Source: Candidatus Fermentibacterota bacterium (GTDB taxonomy: Bacteria > JAFGKV01). From it: DNA of 29,808 nucleotides. The notes beneath the pieces were generated by a model. That model made no database searches. It was given only the letters and a program-made list of their open reading frames with translations, and was not told where the DNA came from. The position numbers and the translations under genes are program-made. The first letter of the stretch is position 1, and every line of letters begins with the position of its first letter. The stretch lies in contig JAUXFG010000037.1 of the NCBI GenBank assembly GCA_030620115.1, positions 1 to 29,808 of the forward strand, in the 5' to 3' direction. Shown piece after piece: positions 7,299 to 14,817 of this stretch.

Positions 7299-9044
7299 TT
7301 ACGGCAAAACCTCGAGAGCGGCCAGGCGTGCCTCAAAAACAGCGAGGCGTGCTTCCTGTAGCCGAATGCGTTCCGCCATTCGTGCCACGGTAGGATCATG
7401 ATTCAGCAACCCTATTGACGCGCGAACCTTCTTCACACCGGAGTCGGCTGATGATTCCCAGGCTTGCCCTACCACTCGAGTGAACTGGGCGGATGTTATC
7501 TCCTCAGGCGCCACGGCGATGGCTGTACCGTTTTCCAGGCCGGAAGGAATCAACAGATCCCCCGCGTCTACCTCACCACCGACGTTGACAGCCACCTGGC
7601 CGATGAATGCCACTCTTGCATACGCATCGGCATGTTCTTCCCCGGGATCGTTGCCCAGGACTATGGGGCGTGTGCTTATCACCAAATGCTGCGACGCGCC
7701 ATGAGTCCTTCTGGAGACCTGGCCATCGTAGACACCGACGACATCTCCCGGTTCCATGGTTTCACCGGGATTCGATCGGGGAAGAAACTCGGCGAAATCG
7801 GCGCTGCCCGACATGTACGTCACCCCGCCTGCACCGTCACCTTCAATGGCGCCGACGGCGGTACCGTCACCCTTGAAAAACGTTATGAAATTAATGGGGA
7901 CGCCGGGATCGCCCACATAACCGACCTGCAAGGCCAAAACATCGGGACTCGTGCCGGTAGAGGCATTGTAGATCCGTGCCACATGGTAGGCCGGCATCGC
8001 TGATGCATTGATGTCTGCCTCGACGTAGAGCCTTCCGGAAAAGTATCCACCGTATCCGGTGTGGGAATTGCTGCAACCCTTCACGCCGTAGGTGATGCCG
8101 GTGGCGGCGGAGGCGTAACCAGAGATGCCTCTGCCGGAAGTTGATGGACTATGGCCGTAGACACCGGAGGCGCTACCGGAAATGGCGGAGACTTCACCAC
8201 GGACGCCGCCGCCAGATGTGGAGCAGTTCATAAACCTGCCACCGTAGGTGGTGCCGGTGGTGGCGGAGGCGTAGCCGTAAACGCCCTTGCCAGCCGTGGA
8301 GGCAGTCTCGCCGTAGACACCGGAGGTCATGCCCGTGGTAGCGGAGGCCTTGCCGTAGACGCCCCTGCCGGACGTGGAAATACTCCAGCCGTAGACCCCG
8401 TAGGTGGTGCCGGTGGTTTCAGAGGCTACGCCGCAGACGCCTTTGCCGGTCGTGGATCTACTCGAGCCGTAGATCCCGTAGTTGTTGCCCGTAACGGCCG
8501 TGGCCTCGCCGACTACCCCTCTGCCGGACGTGGAATTACTATAGCCGTGGATCCCGGAGGTGGCGCCCGTGAGGGCCGTGTTTGTGCCCTTGATGGCGGC
8601 GCAGGTCCCGGAGGTCACCGACCCGTTAGCTTCGGTCCCGGGCACCAGCCCGCTGGCCATGTAGGCATACCCAGCAGAGGATAGCCGTTGCCGTGGTGTC
8701 TGGTTGAAACCAGCAAATATCACTTGAAGCCAATAGTCCTCGTCAAATCCCAAGCTAATGGAGGGCTGGGGGCTCTCCCCCAGCAAGACATTGAATACGC
8801 CGCCGCTTACGTCTACCATTCGATCGCCGCTGTCCCATTCCATGGTACCGCCGCTGGCGGCATCGTAGATACGGAACCGCATGGTGTAGTCGCCATCAGC
8901 CACGGGCGTACCCCCGCTGTCAGTGACTTTGCCTTGGTAACTGATGACCTGGGGGATATCTGCGAGCGATGGAGGAGCGAGTAGGCCAAGCAGGAAGACT
9001 GTGGAGCAAAACAGCAAGGCGAGCGACGTCTGACGGTGCATCAT
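7299..9044 (-). CDS. Secreted repeat protein with seven 26-residue repeats
   Basis: This is 581 residues from the ATG at 9044, preceded by GGAGG six bases upstream; the open frame extends upstream to 9296 but without a start signal. A signal peptide (1-28, ending LADIP) is followed by a beta-rich domain (30-130: ISYQGKV, MRFRIYD, YWLQVIF, RQRLSSAGYAYMA). Residues 160-341 are seven tandem units with the pattern TxGxxYGVYGxSxSTSGRGVYG. After them come a linker and a domain (about 445-540: SADFAEFLP, PGDVVGV, IGQVAVNV) resembling the Peptidase_G2/intramolecular-chaperone-like domain of phage tail-fibre-type proteins. The C-terminus is a short coiled coil (RIRLQEARLAVFEARLAALE). It is probably a trimeric surface or secreted fibre; the function is unknown. 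Confidence 0.8.
   Translation of the reverse strand: MMHRQTSLALLFCSTVFLLGLLAPPSLADIPQVISYQGKVTDSGGTPVADGDYTMRFRIYDAASGGTMEWDSGDRMVDVSGGVFNVLLGESPQPSISLGFDEDYWLQVIFAGFNQTPRQRLSSAGYAYMASGLVPGTEANGSVTSGTCAAIKGTNTALTGATSGIHGYSNSTSGRGVVGEATAVTGNNYGIYGSSRSTTGKGVCGVASETTGTTYGVYGWSISTSGRGVYGKASATTGMTSGVYGETASTAGKGVYGYASATTGTTYGGRFMNCSTSGGGVRGEVSAISGSASGVYGHSPSTSGRGISGYASAATGITYGVKGCSNSHTGYGGYFSGRLYVEADINASAMPAYHVARIYNASTGTSPDVLALQVGYVGDPGVPINFITFFKGDGTAVGAIEGDGAGGVTYMSGSADFAEFLPRSNPGETMEPGDVVGVYDGQVSRRTHGASQHLVISTRPIVLGNDPGEEHADAYARVAFIGQVAVNVGGEVDAGDLLIPSGLENGTAIAVAPEEITSAQFTRVVGQAWESSADSGVKKVRASIGLLNHDPTVARMAERIRLQEARLAVFEARLAALEVLP
8022..8567 (-). repeat. Seven in-frame 78-bp coding repeats
   Basis: The units encode 26 residues each and vary in the middle (for example YGWSIS, YGETAS, YGHSPS) while keeping STSGRGV. 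The register never shifts the frame. The fifth unit departs most (YGGRFMNC). Such arrays change copy number by recombination. No spacers exist, so this is not a CRISPR. Confidence 0.85.
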
Positions 9045-9403
9045 AGTAAGCCTCCATCGGATTTTGAGTCTGCCGCGGCGTAACACGTCCACTGGCGGGC
9101 AAAGAGCGGGTTCTTGATTCGCAGTCGGAGGAAGAGAGCTGGGCACCTCCCTGGGATGGAGTTTGACAAAATCACGACAATAGCCGAAGCGCCTGGGGAG
9201 AAAACCGAAGACATACCTCCCCAAAGGCACAAGGGACATAAGGGCAAATGATTCATTGTGTTGTCCTGTTTGAGTGAGTTTTTCAGATGATAGCATTGTT
9301 CAGGATATAATGGGAACAGGATTCTGGCATTTCTCCCATAACCGATCAAACCAGAGCCCATCCTGAATGGCTTGTGGAATCTTCAGAACAATACCTCCAC
9401 CGG

Positions 9404-9473
9404 ACAGGACGGTCACATTCCTCGATGGAGGGCCATCCGCCGGTTGTCGGATCTTCGATGCTCCGTCATGGCC
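9404..9473 (+). repeat. Dispersed two-block intergenic repeat, copy 2
   Basis: Block 1 (9404-9436) matches 5079-5111 at 29 of 33 bases, and block 2 (9458-9473) is identical to 5177-5192. Here the blocks are 21 bases apart instead of 65, so the heptamer array of copy 1 looks inserted or this copy is deleted. It lies in the long gap upstream of the repeat-protein gene (9045-10648), where I see repeats but no convincing protein gene. Confidence 0.65.
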
Positions 9474-9888
9474 GCCATTGGTGCTCATACCTCCGGACGC
9501 GACGGAGCGGGTCCCCTCCACTGCGCGGGATGAAGAGTCGGATGTCAAAATGCGAAGTTGTTCCTGCGCGAACCCCAAGTCCCGCGTGACCGCCTCAGAG
9601 CCGCAAAACGAGAACAACCGTTGGATGTCCCTGGCGAAGAAGGTGCCCATCCATTATTGGTCGGTCGATGGCTCGGCAGAAAAGCTCCGAGGATACCGAG
9701 GCACGATTCGTCGAGTTTAGACTTGACAAGTTGTTCCTCGGAGTTGCGGGCTTGCGACTGAAGACCCCGGCTCTGTCAGGGCGTAGCCTGGCTCCCGGCT
9801 ATGTATGACAACGCCGTGACAAGCCGCCGTGGCGACTTGTCCCGGCGAAGCTCGGAGAGCGGAAAAGGAAGCCCGGAGGCGTATCCCC

Positions 9889-9908
9889 TTTCCGCCAGCT
9901 GGCGGAAA
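9889..9908. repeat. Perfect 20-bp palindrome
   Basis: TTTCCGCCAGCTGGCGGAAA is its own reverse complement. Its core recurs with one change at about 5050-5065. It sits inside a mosaic of repeat pieces (9810-9977), which also includes the small hairpin GCCCC-TTC-GGGGC at 9965-9977. Confidence 0.75.
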
Positions 9909-9926
9909 GCAGGCAGTGCCATATCG

Positions 9927-9964
9927 GCTGCTGCAGCCGAAAGCTGCTGAGAAGTGCGGGTTAA
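9927..9964 (+). repeat. Dispersed element (GAGAAATGCGGG type), diverged copy A
   Basis: AGCTGCTGAGAAGTGCGGG here matches the AGCTGGTGAGAAATGCGGG end of the element at 13378-13411 with two changes. The bases before it are more diverged. It is followed at once by the 9965-9977 hairpin. Confidence 0.5.
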
Positions 9965-10187
9965 GCCCCTTCGGGGCACAATGCCAGCTCATTCATGGTC
10001 CTCACCACTGGACATACATAACACGGTGGGTGTGTTGATGCGTACGTTGAGGTGACGGGAAACGAAGGACCTGTCCCGCGCATGGCCATGAGCTCGAGCC
10101 CAATGACGAGAGATGCTGTGGATGAGAGAATACCCCCGGTGCTATGTGTGTCCGAGTGACAGCTTCTGGAAAGGAGGAGGTGTTCGG

Positions 10188-10223
10188 ATGCCCCTACTTA
10201 TTGAGAAGTTAGTAAATCTCTAG
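10188..10223 (+). CDS. Possible 11-codon leader peptide ending inside the 38-bp palindrome
   Basis: AAAGGAGGAGGTG (10170-10182) is a very strong Shine-Dalgarno sequence five bases before an ATG at 10188. The frame reads MPLLIEKLVNL and stops at TAG 10221-10223, inside the left arm of the palindrome. It could be a leader peptide, or the 5' stub of a gene broken by arrival of the palindrome. No downstream gene on this strand continues the frame: the next annotated gene is convergent. Function is not inferred. Confidence 0.3.
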   Translation: MPLLIEKLVNL

Positions 10224-10250
10224 TAAATCCATGGATTTACTAGAGATTTA
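10213..10250. repeat. Perfect 38-bp palindrome with internal AGTAAATC repeats
   Basis: The half TAAATCTCTAGTAAATCC (10213-10230) plus A is followed with no loop by its exact complement; the centre is CCATGG. Each half carries a direct repeat (AGTAAATC at 10211-10218 and 10222-10229, mirrored as GATTTACT and GATTTA). The AT-rich sequence contrasts with the GC-rich surroundings. Perfect dyads of this length are easily deleted, so it is either recent or maintained. Possible roles are a multimeric repressor site, a hairpin recognised by a nuclease or transposase, or a resolution site. Confidence 0.9.
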
Positions 10251-10291
10251 TCAAGTGATGATTTTCGCGCCCAGAGGATTCAAGACCTTAG

Positions 10292-10325
10292 CCCGCATTT
10301 CTCACCGGCTATCGTCGCGAAGCGG
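10292..10325 (-). repeat. Dispersed element (GAGAAATGCGGG type), copy B
   Basis: Read on the minus strand, this 34-base stretch matches 13378-13411 at 31 positions. It contains TCGCGAAGCGG and CCCGCATTTCTCACC. It lies in the same noncoding gap as the 38-bp palindrome. Confidence 0.75.
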
Positions 10326-10434
10326 CGAAGTCGGCTGCAACTGCGAGGCTTGCGACCCCTCGACTGGGCTCGGGATAGGCCGGGAAGTGGTTCATGCTTT
10401 CGGAATCCTCCCTGCAATAGCTGAGGCCTCAGGG

Positions 10435-10508
10435 GTCATCGCGAGCAACAGCGCGGCGATCTCAATGGGCGGATGAGATTGCTTCGTCGCTACCCTCCTC
10501 GCAATGAC
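10435..10508. repeat. Long imperfect inverted repeat, MITE- or REP-like
   Basis: GTCATCGCGAG....GATCTCA (10435-10463) faces TGAGATTGC....CTCGCAATGAC (10474-10508). The outer 11 bases differ by one change and the inner GATCTCA/TGAGATT pairs nearly fully. The word GTCATTGCGAG...GCAATCTC is a common palindromic intergenic repeat in environmental genomes. ORFs crossing it are translations of the repeat. Confidence 0.65.
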
Positions 10509-10612
10509 TGAGGTGGGGCCTCGGTTCCGAAATCTCTCTACGGGATTCCATACTCCTATCGTGAGCCCTAGCGCGAGGCCGAGATCGTAAAGCGAGAGAA
10601 TGAAACATCCCC

Positions 10613-10632
10613 CAAATCTGTGCGCCAAGAAG
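10613..10632 (+). repeat. 20-bp exact repeat, copy 1 (downstream of the nuclease gene)
   Basis: CAAATCTGTGCGCCAAGAAG is identical to 24386-24405. Both copies lie on the plus strand just beyond the 3' end of a minus-strand gene (17 and 94 bases away), and both are soon followed by GCGAACCC. They may be pieces of a 3'-end-associated repeat. Confidence 0.7.
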
Positions 10633-10648
10633 ATCTTGTGCGAACCCT

Positions 10649-12379
10649 TTACTTGGTGATGATCATCGGTATGGCGGAGGTTCCGGAAACAGAAAGGCAA
10701 CGAATGAGGAAGGTGCCGGATGGACTCGGGATTCTGGTTCTCACGAAGTCTCTTCCTCCACATTCCAATAACGAGAAGACTAATCTGCCTGCGAGGTCAT
10801 AGAGCTGCACCTCATGGGACTGGGGAGGCAGCCATAAGCAGACCTCTGTGCCTGCACTTGAGGGGTTCGGCGAAATCCTGAGTGTGCGGTGGTTCGAAAA
10901 AGCTGAAGATGCCTTGAGCGGGGAAAAGCGAAGATCGGCGACGTGGGGAAGATGGTCTGAGGCGATCCTGGTGTCGTCTTGCTGAAGACCGAACAAGTCC
11001 AGCAGTTGCTGATCCAAGAGCGGAGTGTGAAGCACATAGTGGTTTCCTATCTCCATGGTGCTTCCCGTATAGGTGATCCTGTCGATGTGTGTGGGAAGAT
11101 AGGAATTCGCCTCATTGTACCACGTGTACCCGAGTCGCCTATTCGGCTGACGTGAGATAAGCTCCTCCAGAGGAGAATCACCCCAATCAGGCATGAAGTC
11201 GGGACCATACGTCGCGTTGTCACTGATGTCGCCATTGAGCATGGTCTCGATTTGCTGGATATCACCATACATGTTGGTGTCGCCCGTAATGACGATGGGC
11301 GTTCCCTCCGGGAGATCAAGCTGATCTCCAGGGGATTCCGCGTCCCTCACAAACGCCATGATCGCGTCAATGGCTTGCTGTCTTCCGATGTCGTTCCCGC
11401 CCCAGGGGAGGTGGAGGTTGATCACCAGCAGCAGCGAATCAGTACGAAAGGGGATCGCCAAAAGATGGGCGCTGGCATACTCAGTGCCCGGTTGCCAGTT
11501 GCCGATGAATTCGAACCTCGAAACAAGAACAAGGTCAGCGCCCATCCGTTCCGCGTACCATGGCCCGGGCAAGAGTCGGCTCATCCACTGCGCGGTCTGT
11601 TCAGCCGTGTGGCTGAATATCTCCTGGAAAGCTACTATGTCGGGTTCTATAGACCCAAGGATCCTCCGGCAGCGTTCCTCTTCATCCCAGAGGTTATCCC
11701 AGAGCACATTGTAAGTCAGAAGCCGGATATCGGCGGAGCTTTCTTTCTCCAAAAGAATGGGCTCTGGAATCAATGGGTCAGAATCATCAAACGTGTAATG
11801 CATCGAGCGCCCCGAATCAGGAGCCCGATCACCTCCCGGGGCGCCATCCTGAAAGAAGAACGCCACCCTGTTGCCTTGAAACAGGGGCGTCATGCCGTCT
11901 GGCCGGACAAGACGGTCCAGGGCGAGCTCAAACCTCGTTGAGGAGTAGCCCGGTCCCACGACAATGCCGGCGAGATGCCAACCCACGGTATCGTGGCTGG
12001 TTCCATAGTATACGCCGTATCTCCCACCGAAATGCCAGACGAGATCTGCTCCAATTCCACCAATCTCAAGCCCGGTTGCGACATCGTCATCACCGTCGAG
12101 ATAGAGCGCCATGGAGTTGTCCTCCTGATTCAGCATCTCGTCAGCCACCTCGAAACTCATGAAAAGATGGAAGCCGTCGTTTGTCACGAAGAACTCGAGG
12201 AAATCAACACCCCCTGGCACGGCATCACCAGCGGCGTCCTCGTAGAGAGACTCAACCTGGGCCCAATCTTCGAACCGCCCCTCAAGCATGATCGGATGCG
12301 CGGCAGGGAGCCTGCCGGCAGCCAGAGACACGAGGAGGAGTGATGCGAAGCGGATATACACTCTTGTCGCAAATCTCAT
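10649..12379 (-). CDS. Secreted endonuclease/exonuclease/phosphatase-fold enzyme with C-terminal sorting-like domain
   Basis: This is 576 residues; the ATG at 12379 has AAAGG eight bases upstream. Residues 1-27 are a signal peptide (LLLVSLAAGRLPAA). About 30-200 is a beta-sandwich resembling CBM9/DOMON-like domains (FEDWAQVE, ALYLDGDDDVATG). The EEP domain (216-485) keeps its motif residues: N224 in LTYNVLWDN, E253 in FQEIF, H323 in INLHLPWGG, D367 and N369 in GDTNMY, D433 in HIDRI, D475-H476 in ASDHLPH. It should be a metal-dependent phosphodiesterase acting on DNA, RNA, phospholipid or a sugar phosphate. The last 80 residues (ISPNPSSAGTEV, VQLYDLAGRLV, ending MIITK) look like a FlgD-like or type IX secretion sorting domain. 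It stands alone between repeat-rich gaps. Confidence 0.88.
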   Translation of the reverse strand: MRFATRVYIRFASLLLVSLAAGRLPAAHPIMLEGRFEDWAQVESLYEDAAGDAVPGGVDFLEFFVTNDGFHLFMSFEVADEMLNQEDNSMALYLDGDDDVATGLEIGGIGADLVWHFGGRYGVYYGTSHDTVGWHLAGIVVGPGYSSTRFELALDRLVRPDGMTPLFQGNRVAFFFQDGAPGGDRAPDSGRSMHYTFDDSDPLIPEPILLEKESSADIRLLTYNVLWDNLWDEEERCRRILGSIEPDIVAFQEIFSHTAEQTAQWMSRLLPGPWYAERMGADLVLVSRFEFIGNWQPGTEYASAHLLAIPFRTDSLLLVINLHLPWGGNDIGRQQAIDAIMAFVRDAESPGDQLDLPEGTPIVITGDTNMYGDIQQIETMLNGDISDNATYGPDFMPDWGDSPLEELISRQPNRRLGYTWYNEANSYLPTHIDRITYTGSTMEIGNHYVLHTPLLDQQLLDLFGLQQDDTRIASDHLPHVADLRFSPLKASSAFSNHRTLRISPNPSSAGTEVCLWLPPQSHEVQLYDLAGRLVFSLLECGGRDFVRTRIPSPSGTFLIRCLSVSGTSAIPMIITK

Positions 12380-12407
12380 GAGAGAATCCTTTCTTTTAGG
12401 CGTTCCC

Positions 12408-12540
12408 GGGTTCAGGGTTCAGGGTTCAAAGATGGTAAGTTCACCTCACAGATCTGAACTGTGCCACGATTCGGGGTTTCATCAAGTATTTGATAACCTG
12501 CGAACAAAATCAACAACAGAAAAGCAACGCTGAACGCTGA
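12408..12540. repeat. Heptanucleotide tandem repeats upstream of the nuclease gene
   Basis: GGGTTCA is repeated three times without interruption at 12408-12428, starting only 29 bases before the nuclease start codon on its 5' side. ACGCTGA is repeated twice at 12527-12540. The gap 12380-12850 contains these arrays and GTGGGCACGGCATG (12686-12699, identical to 24338-24351). I see no gene in it. TTGACA at 12743-12748 is a possible -35 for the che operon, but no clear -10 follows. Confidence 0.65.
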
Positions 12541-12850
12541 ACCTCTGTTCCTTAACCCTCTGGATGTAAGAAGCTCGTGGTCAGCATGTGGTGCCCACAA
12601 CACACCGTCAAGGGAGGAAGAATGTAGAATCTGAGAATCTGTAATCTCTGATATGGGGAAAGAAACTGAAAACGAGCGGAGTCGCGTGGGCACGGCATGT
12701 CCATAGGGCGGGTCTCTCGTCTCCAGAATCAGTCCGTTGTTCTTGACATGGGCTCATTCTTGAGTTTCTCTCTCTGTTGGCTGCGGCGGTCTGAGTACGA
12801 CTGCGCATACCTCGATCGGTTGAGGTTTGCCTGGAAGGACTTTCGCCTAG

Positions 12851-13336
12851 ATGGAACGCTCGCATCGTCACCAACACTTGGTCTTTGACCTTGATGAACA
12901 GCGTTATGCGATAAAGCTCTCCGCGGTGGAAAAGGTAATACGGGCTGTTCAAATAACCAACCTGGCAGAGGCGCCGGAGTTCTTACTGGGCCTCATCAAT
13001 CTGCAAGGAAACATAATCCCCGTCATCGATATCCGCAGAGCGCTCCATTTGCCAGATCGGGAGCTGGAGCTAAGCGATCGAATCATCATTGCCAAGATAT
13101 CGGGAAGAGTGATTGCTTTCGCAGTGGACAATGTCGATGATATCGTCGAGCCCACTTCGGACGAGATACATAATGCTCGAAGCATCTACCCCGGCATGGA
13201 GGACTATATCGAGGGAGTAGGCAAGCTCCGAGACAATACAGTCCTTCTCTATGACATCAACAAACTCCTTTCGATGAGCGACATAGAAGAGTTGAACATT
13301 CTACCGGGAGAGCTCGACAAAGGAACCGGCAGATGA
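12851..13336 (+). CDS. CheW-like coupling protein 1 (WspB position)
   Basis: This 161-residue protein is a single CheW domain (HLVFDLDEQRYAIKLSAVEKVIRA at the start; GLINLQGNIIPVIDIRRAL at 47-65). CheW links chemoreceptor tips to CheA in the sensory array. The NLRG motif conserved in E. coli CheW (Arg62) is NLQG here (Q52), while the following DIRR arginine is kept. It is the first gene of a tight plus-strand operon; GGAAGG lies 12 bases before the ATG at 12851, somewhat far. Gene order (CheW, CheR-TPR, CheW) matches wspB-wspC-wspD. Confidence 0.93.
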   Translation: MERSHRHQHLVFDLDEQRYAIKLSAVEKVIRAVQITNLAEAPEFLLGLINLQGNIIPVIDIRRALHLPDRELELSDRIIIAKISGRVIAFAVDNVDDIVEPTSDEIHNARSIYPGMEDYIEGVGKLRDNTVLLYDINKLLSMSDIEELNILPGELDKGTGR

Positions 13337-13353
13337 CGGTGAACCCACATTTA

Positions 13354-13411
13354 TTACCAATCCCGTGCGGCGCGGGACCGCTTCGCGACAAAAGCTGGTG
13401 AGAAATGCGGG
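13354..13411 (+). repeat. Dispersed element filling the cheW-cheR gap, copy C; includes the cheR start codon
   Basis: The 68-bp spacer after cheW starts with TTACCAATCCCG (shared with 4833-4844), a CCCG...CGGG hairpin, and then a 34-base stretch (13378-13411) that matches the reverse complement of 10292-10325 at 31 positions. The shared GGTGAGAAATGCGGG contains the ATG at 13405 used by cheR and the only Shine-Dalgarno-like bases in front of it. Confidence 0.75.
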
Positions 13412-14817
13412 ATAGAGTCTCTGACGCGCTCGTGGAAAAGCTGAGCGAATTCGTTTCCTCTGAAATCGGTCTCTTTTTCCCAAGAGAGCGCTGGGGAGAC
13501 CTCGAACGAGGCATAGGGCATGCGGCTCAAGATTGGGGGTTCGAGGACAAGACCTCATGTATCCAATGGCTCCTTTCGACCCCCCTCTCCGAGGATCACC
13601 TTGAGACATTGATAGGCCGCCTGACCATTGGTGAGACCTATTTCTTCAGAGATAAGAAGACACTTCAGGCCCTCGAGGATTTAATCCTTCCTGGTCTGAT
13701 TCGCCTGCGTCGCGGCAAGGAAGCAATGCTGAGAATCTGGAGTGCGGGATGTTGCACTGGTGAGGAGCCCTATTCCATAGCGATGATTGTCGACAGAATG
13801 ATTCCATGCCTGAGGGACTGGAACATCAGAATCCTGGGGAGCGACATCAATGGCGGGTTCCTCGAAAAAGCCAAGCGCGGCGTCTATACCAAATGGTCTT
13901 TTCGTCATGCCCCGCCCTGGGTCATGGGAGAGTACTTCACCACGGTCGGCAAAGACCGCTTCGAGATCTCCCAAAGCATCAAGAGCATGGTCGAGTTTCG
14001 TCAGCTCAACCTCATGAAGGACAGCTATCCTTCCCCGGATTCAGGCATACTGGAGATGGACGTGATTTTCTGCCGGAATGTGCTGATGTATTTTTCCACC
14101 GATTCCGGGAGCTTGGTTGTCAGCCATCTTTTTGAGTCTCTTGCGGAAGAGGGTTGGTTAATCGTGAGCCCCAGCGAGGTCGCGTATGTTGCGCATCCGG
14201 ACCTGAGATCTGTGCGATTCCCCGGCGCCTTCCTTTTCAGAAAGAAGCGGGCTGACGACGATATCGAGGAGGATGCAGGAGAGAACCATGCGGCGCCGAA
14301 AGAAGATCCTTGCATGGATGTTCTGGCGCTCTACAATGAAGGACGCTATGAAGCGGTTGTGGAAAGAATCACCGAGGTACTATCCCAGGCATCAGGCAGC
14401 AATTCCACTTCCAATCCCGGATTCCTCGCACTTCTGGCAAAGGCGTATGCCAACCAAGGAAAGCTGGACGAGGCACGGAAGTGGTGCGAAAGAGCGATCG
14501 AAGAGGACAGATCCTATCCCGGGCACTACTACCTGACCGCGACTGTTTGCCAGGAACAAGGCCGCTTCGATGAGTCGAGGAAATTCCTTAACCAAGCGCT
14601 CTATCTCGACCAAGGATTCGTGCTGGCCCATTTTCTCCTGGGTCATCTCGCCAGAATCCAGGGCAAGTCCAAGCAATCGAGGAAGCACCTCAAGAACGCT
14701 CTTGATCTGCTGGTTTGCATGGGTCCGGGAGAGATCCTTCCCTACTCTGACGGGATGATCGCGGCGAAGATGGCTGAAATGATCCAGACCATGATCAGAG
14801 AGGAGCACCACGCATGA
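13405..14817 (+). CDS. CheR-type chemoreceptor methyltransferase with C-terminal TPR domain (WspC-like)
   Basis: This is 470 residues. The N-terminal helical CheR domain (1-75: EIGLFFPRERWGDLE) precedes the SAM-dependent methyltransferase domain (80-280) with IWSAGCCTGEEPYSIAM (glycine-poor motif I typical of CheR), SDIN for the acidic ribose contact, and FCRNVLMYF. Residues 310-450 hold TPR units (ALYNEGRYEAVVERI, AKAYANQGKLDEARKWCERAI, ATVCQEQGRFDESRKFLNQAL, GHLARIQGKSKQSRKHLKNAL). CheR-TPR proteins are typical of Wsp and Frz-like pathways. It methylates glutamates on the receptor encoded two genes downstream. The start lies in a dispersed repeat; the next gene overlaps by ATGA. Confidence 0.94.
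   Translation: MRDRVSDALVEKLSEFVSSEIGLFFPRERWGDLERGIGHAAQDWGFEDKTSCIQWLLSTPLSEDHLETLIGRLTIGETYFFRDKKTLQALEDLILPGLIRLRRGKEAMLRIWSAGCCTGEEPYSIAMIVDRMIPCLRDWNIRILGSDINGGFLEKAKRGVYTKWSFRHAPPWVMGEYFTTVGKDRFEISQSIKSMVEFRQLNLMKDSYPSPDSGILEMDVIFCRNVLMYFSTDSGSLVVSHLFESLAEEGWLIVSPSEVAYVAHPDLRSVRFPGAFLFRKKRADDDIEEDAGENHAAPKEDPCMDVLALYNEGRYEAVVERITEVLSQASGSNSTSNPGFLALLAKAYANQGKLDEARKWCERAIEEDRSYPGHYYLTATVCQEQGRFDESRKFLNQALYLDQGFVLAHFLLGHLARIQGKSKQSRKHLKNALDLLVCMGPGEILPYSDGMIAAKMAEMIQTMIREEHHA

Noticed and set aside
8022-8567. Regular repeats that might be a CRISPR array
   Set aside because: The 78-bp units are fully coding, in frame and without unique spacers.
9300-9720. Overlapping ORFs on both strands in the 9045-10648 gap
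   Set aside because: They cross dispersed repeat blocks, lack ribosome-binding sites and have no domain-like sequence.
10213-10250. Protelomerase (hairpin telomere) site reading of the palindrome
   Set aside because: No protelomerase gene or sign of a linear replicon end is seen; the length alone is not evidence.
10392-10763. Minus-strand ORF of 123 codons
   Set aside because: It translates the 10435-10508 inverted repeat and runs into the 3' end of the nuclease gene.
12743-12771. Promoter for the che operon at TTGACA
   Set aside because: The -35 is perfect but no acceptable -10 element lies 16-18 bases downstream, so it is mentioned only as possible.
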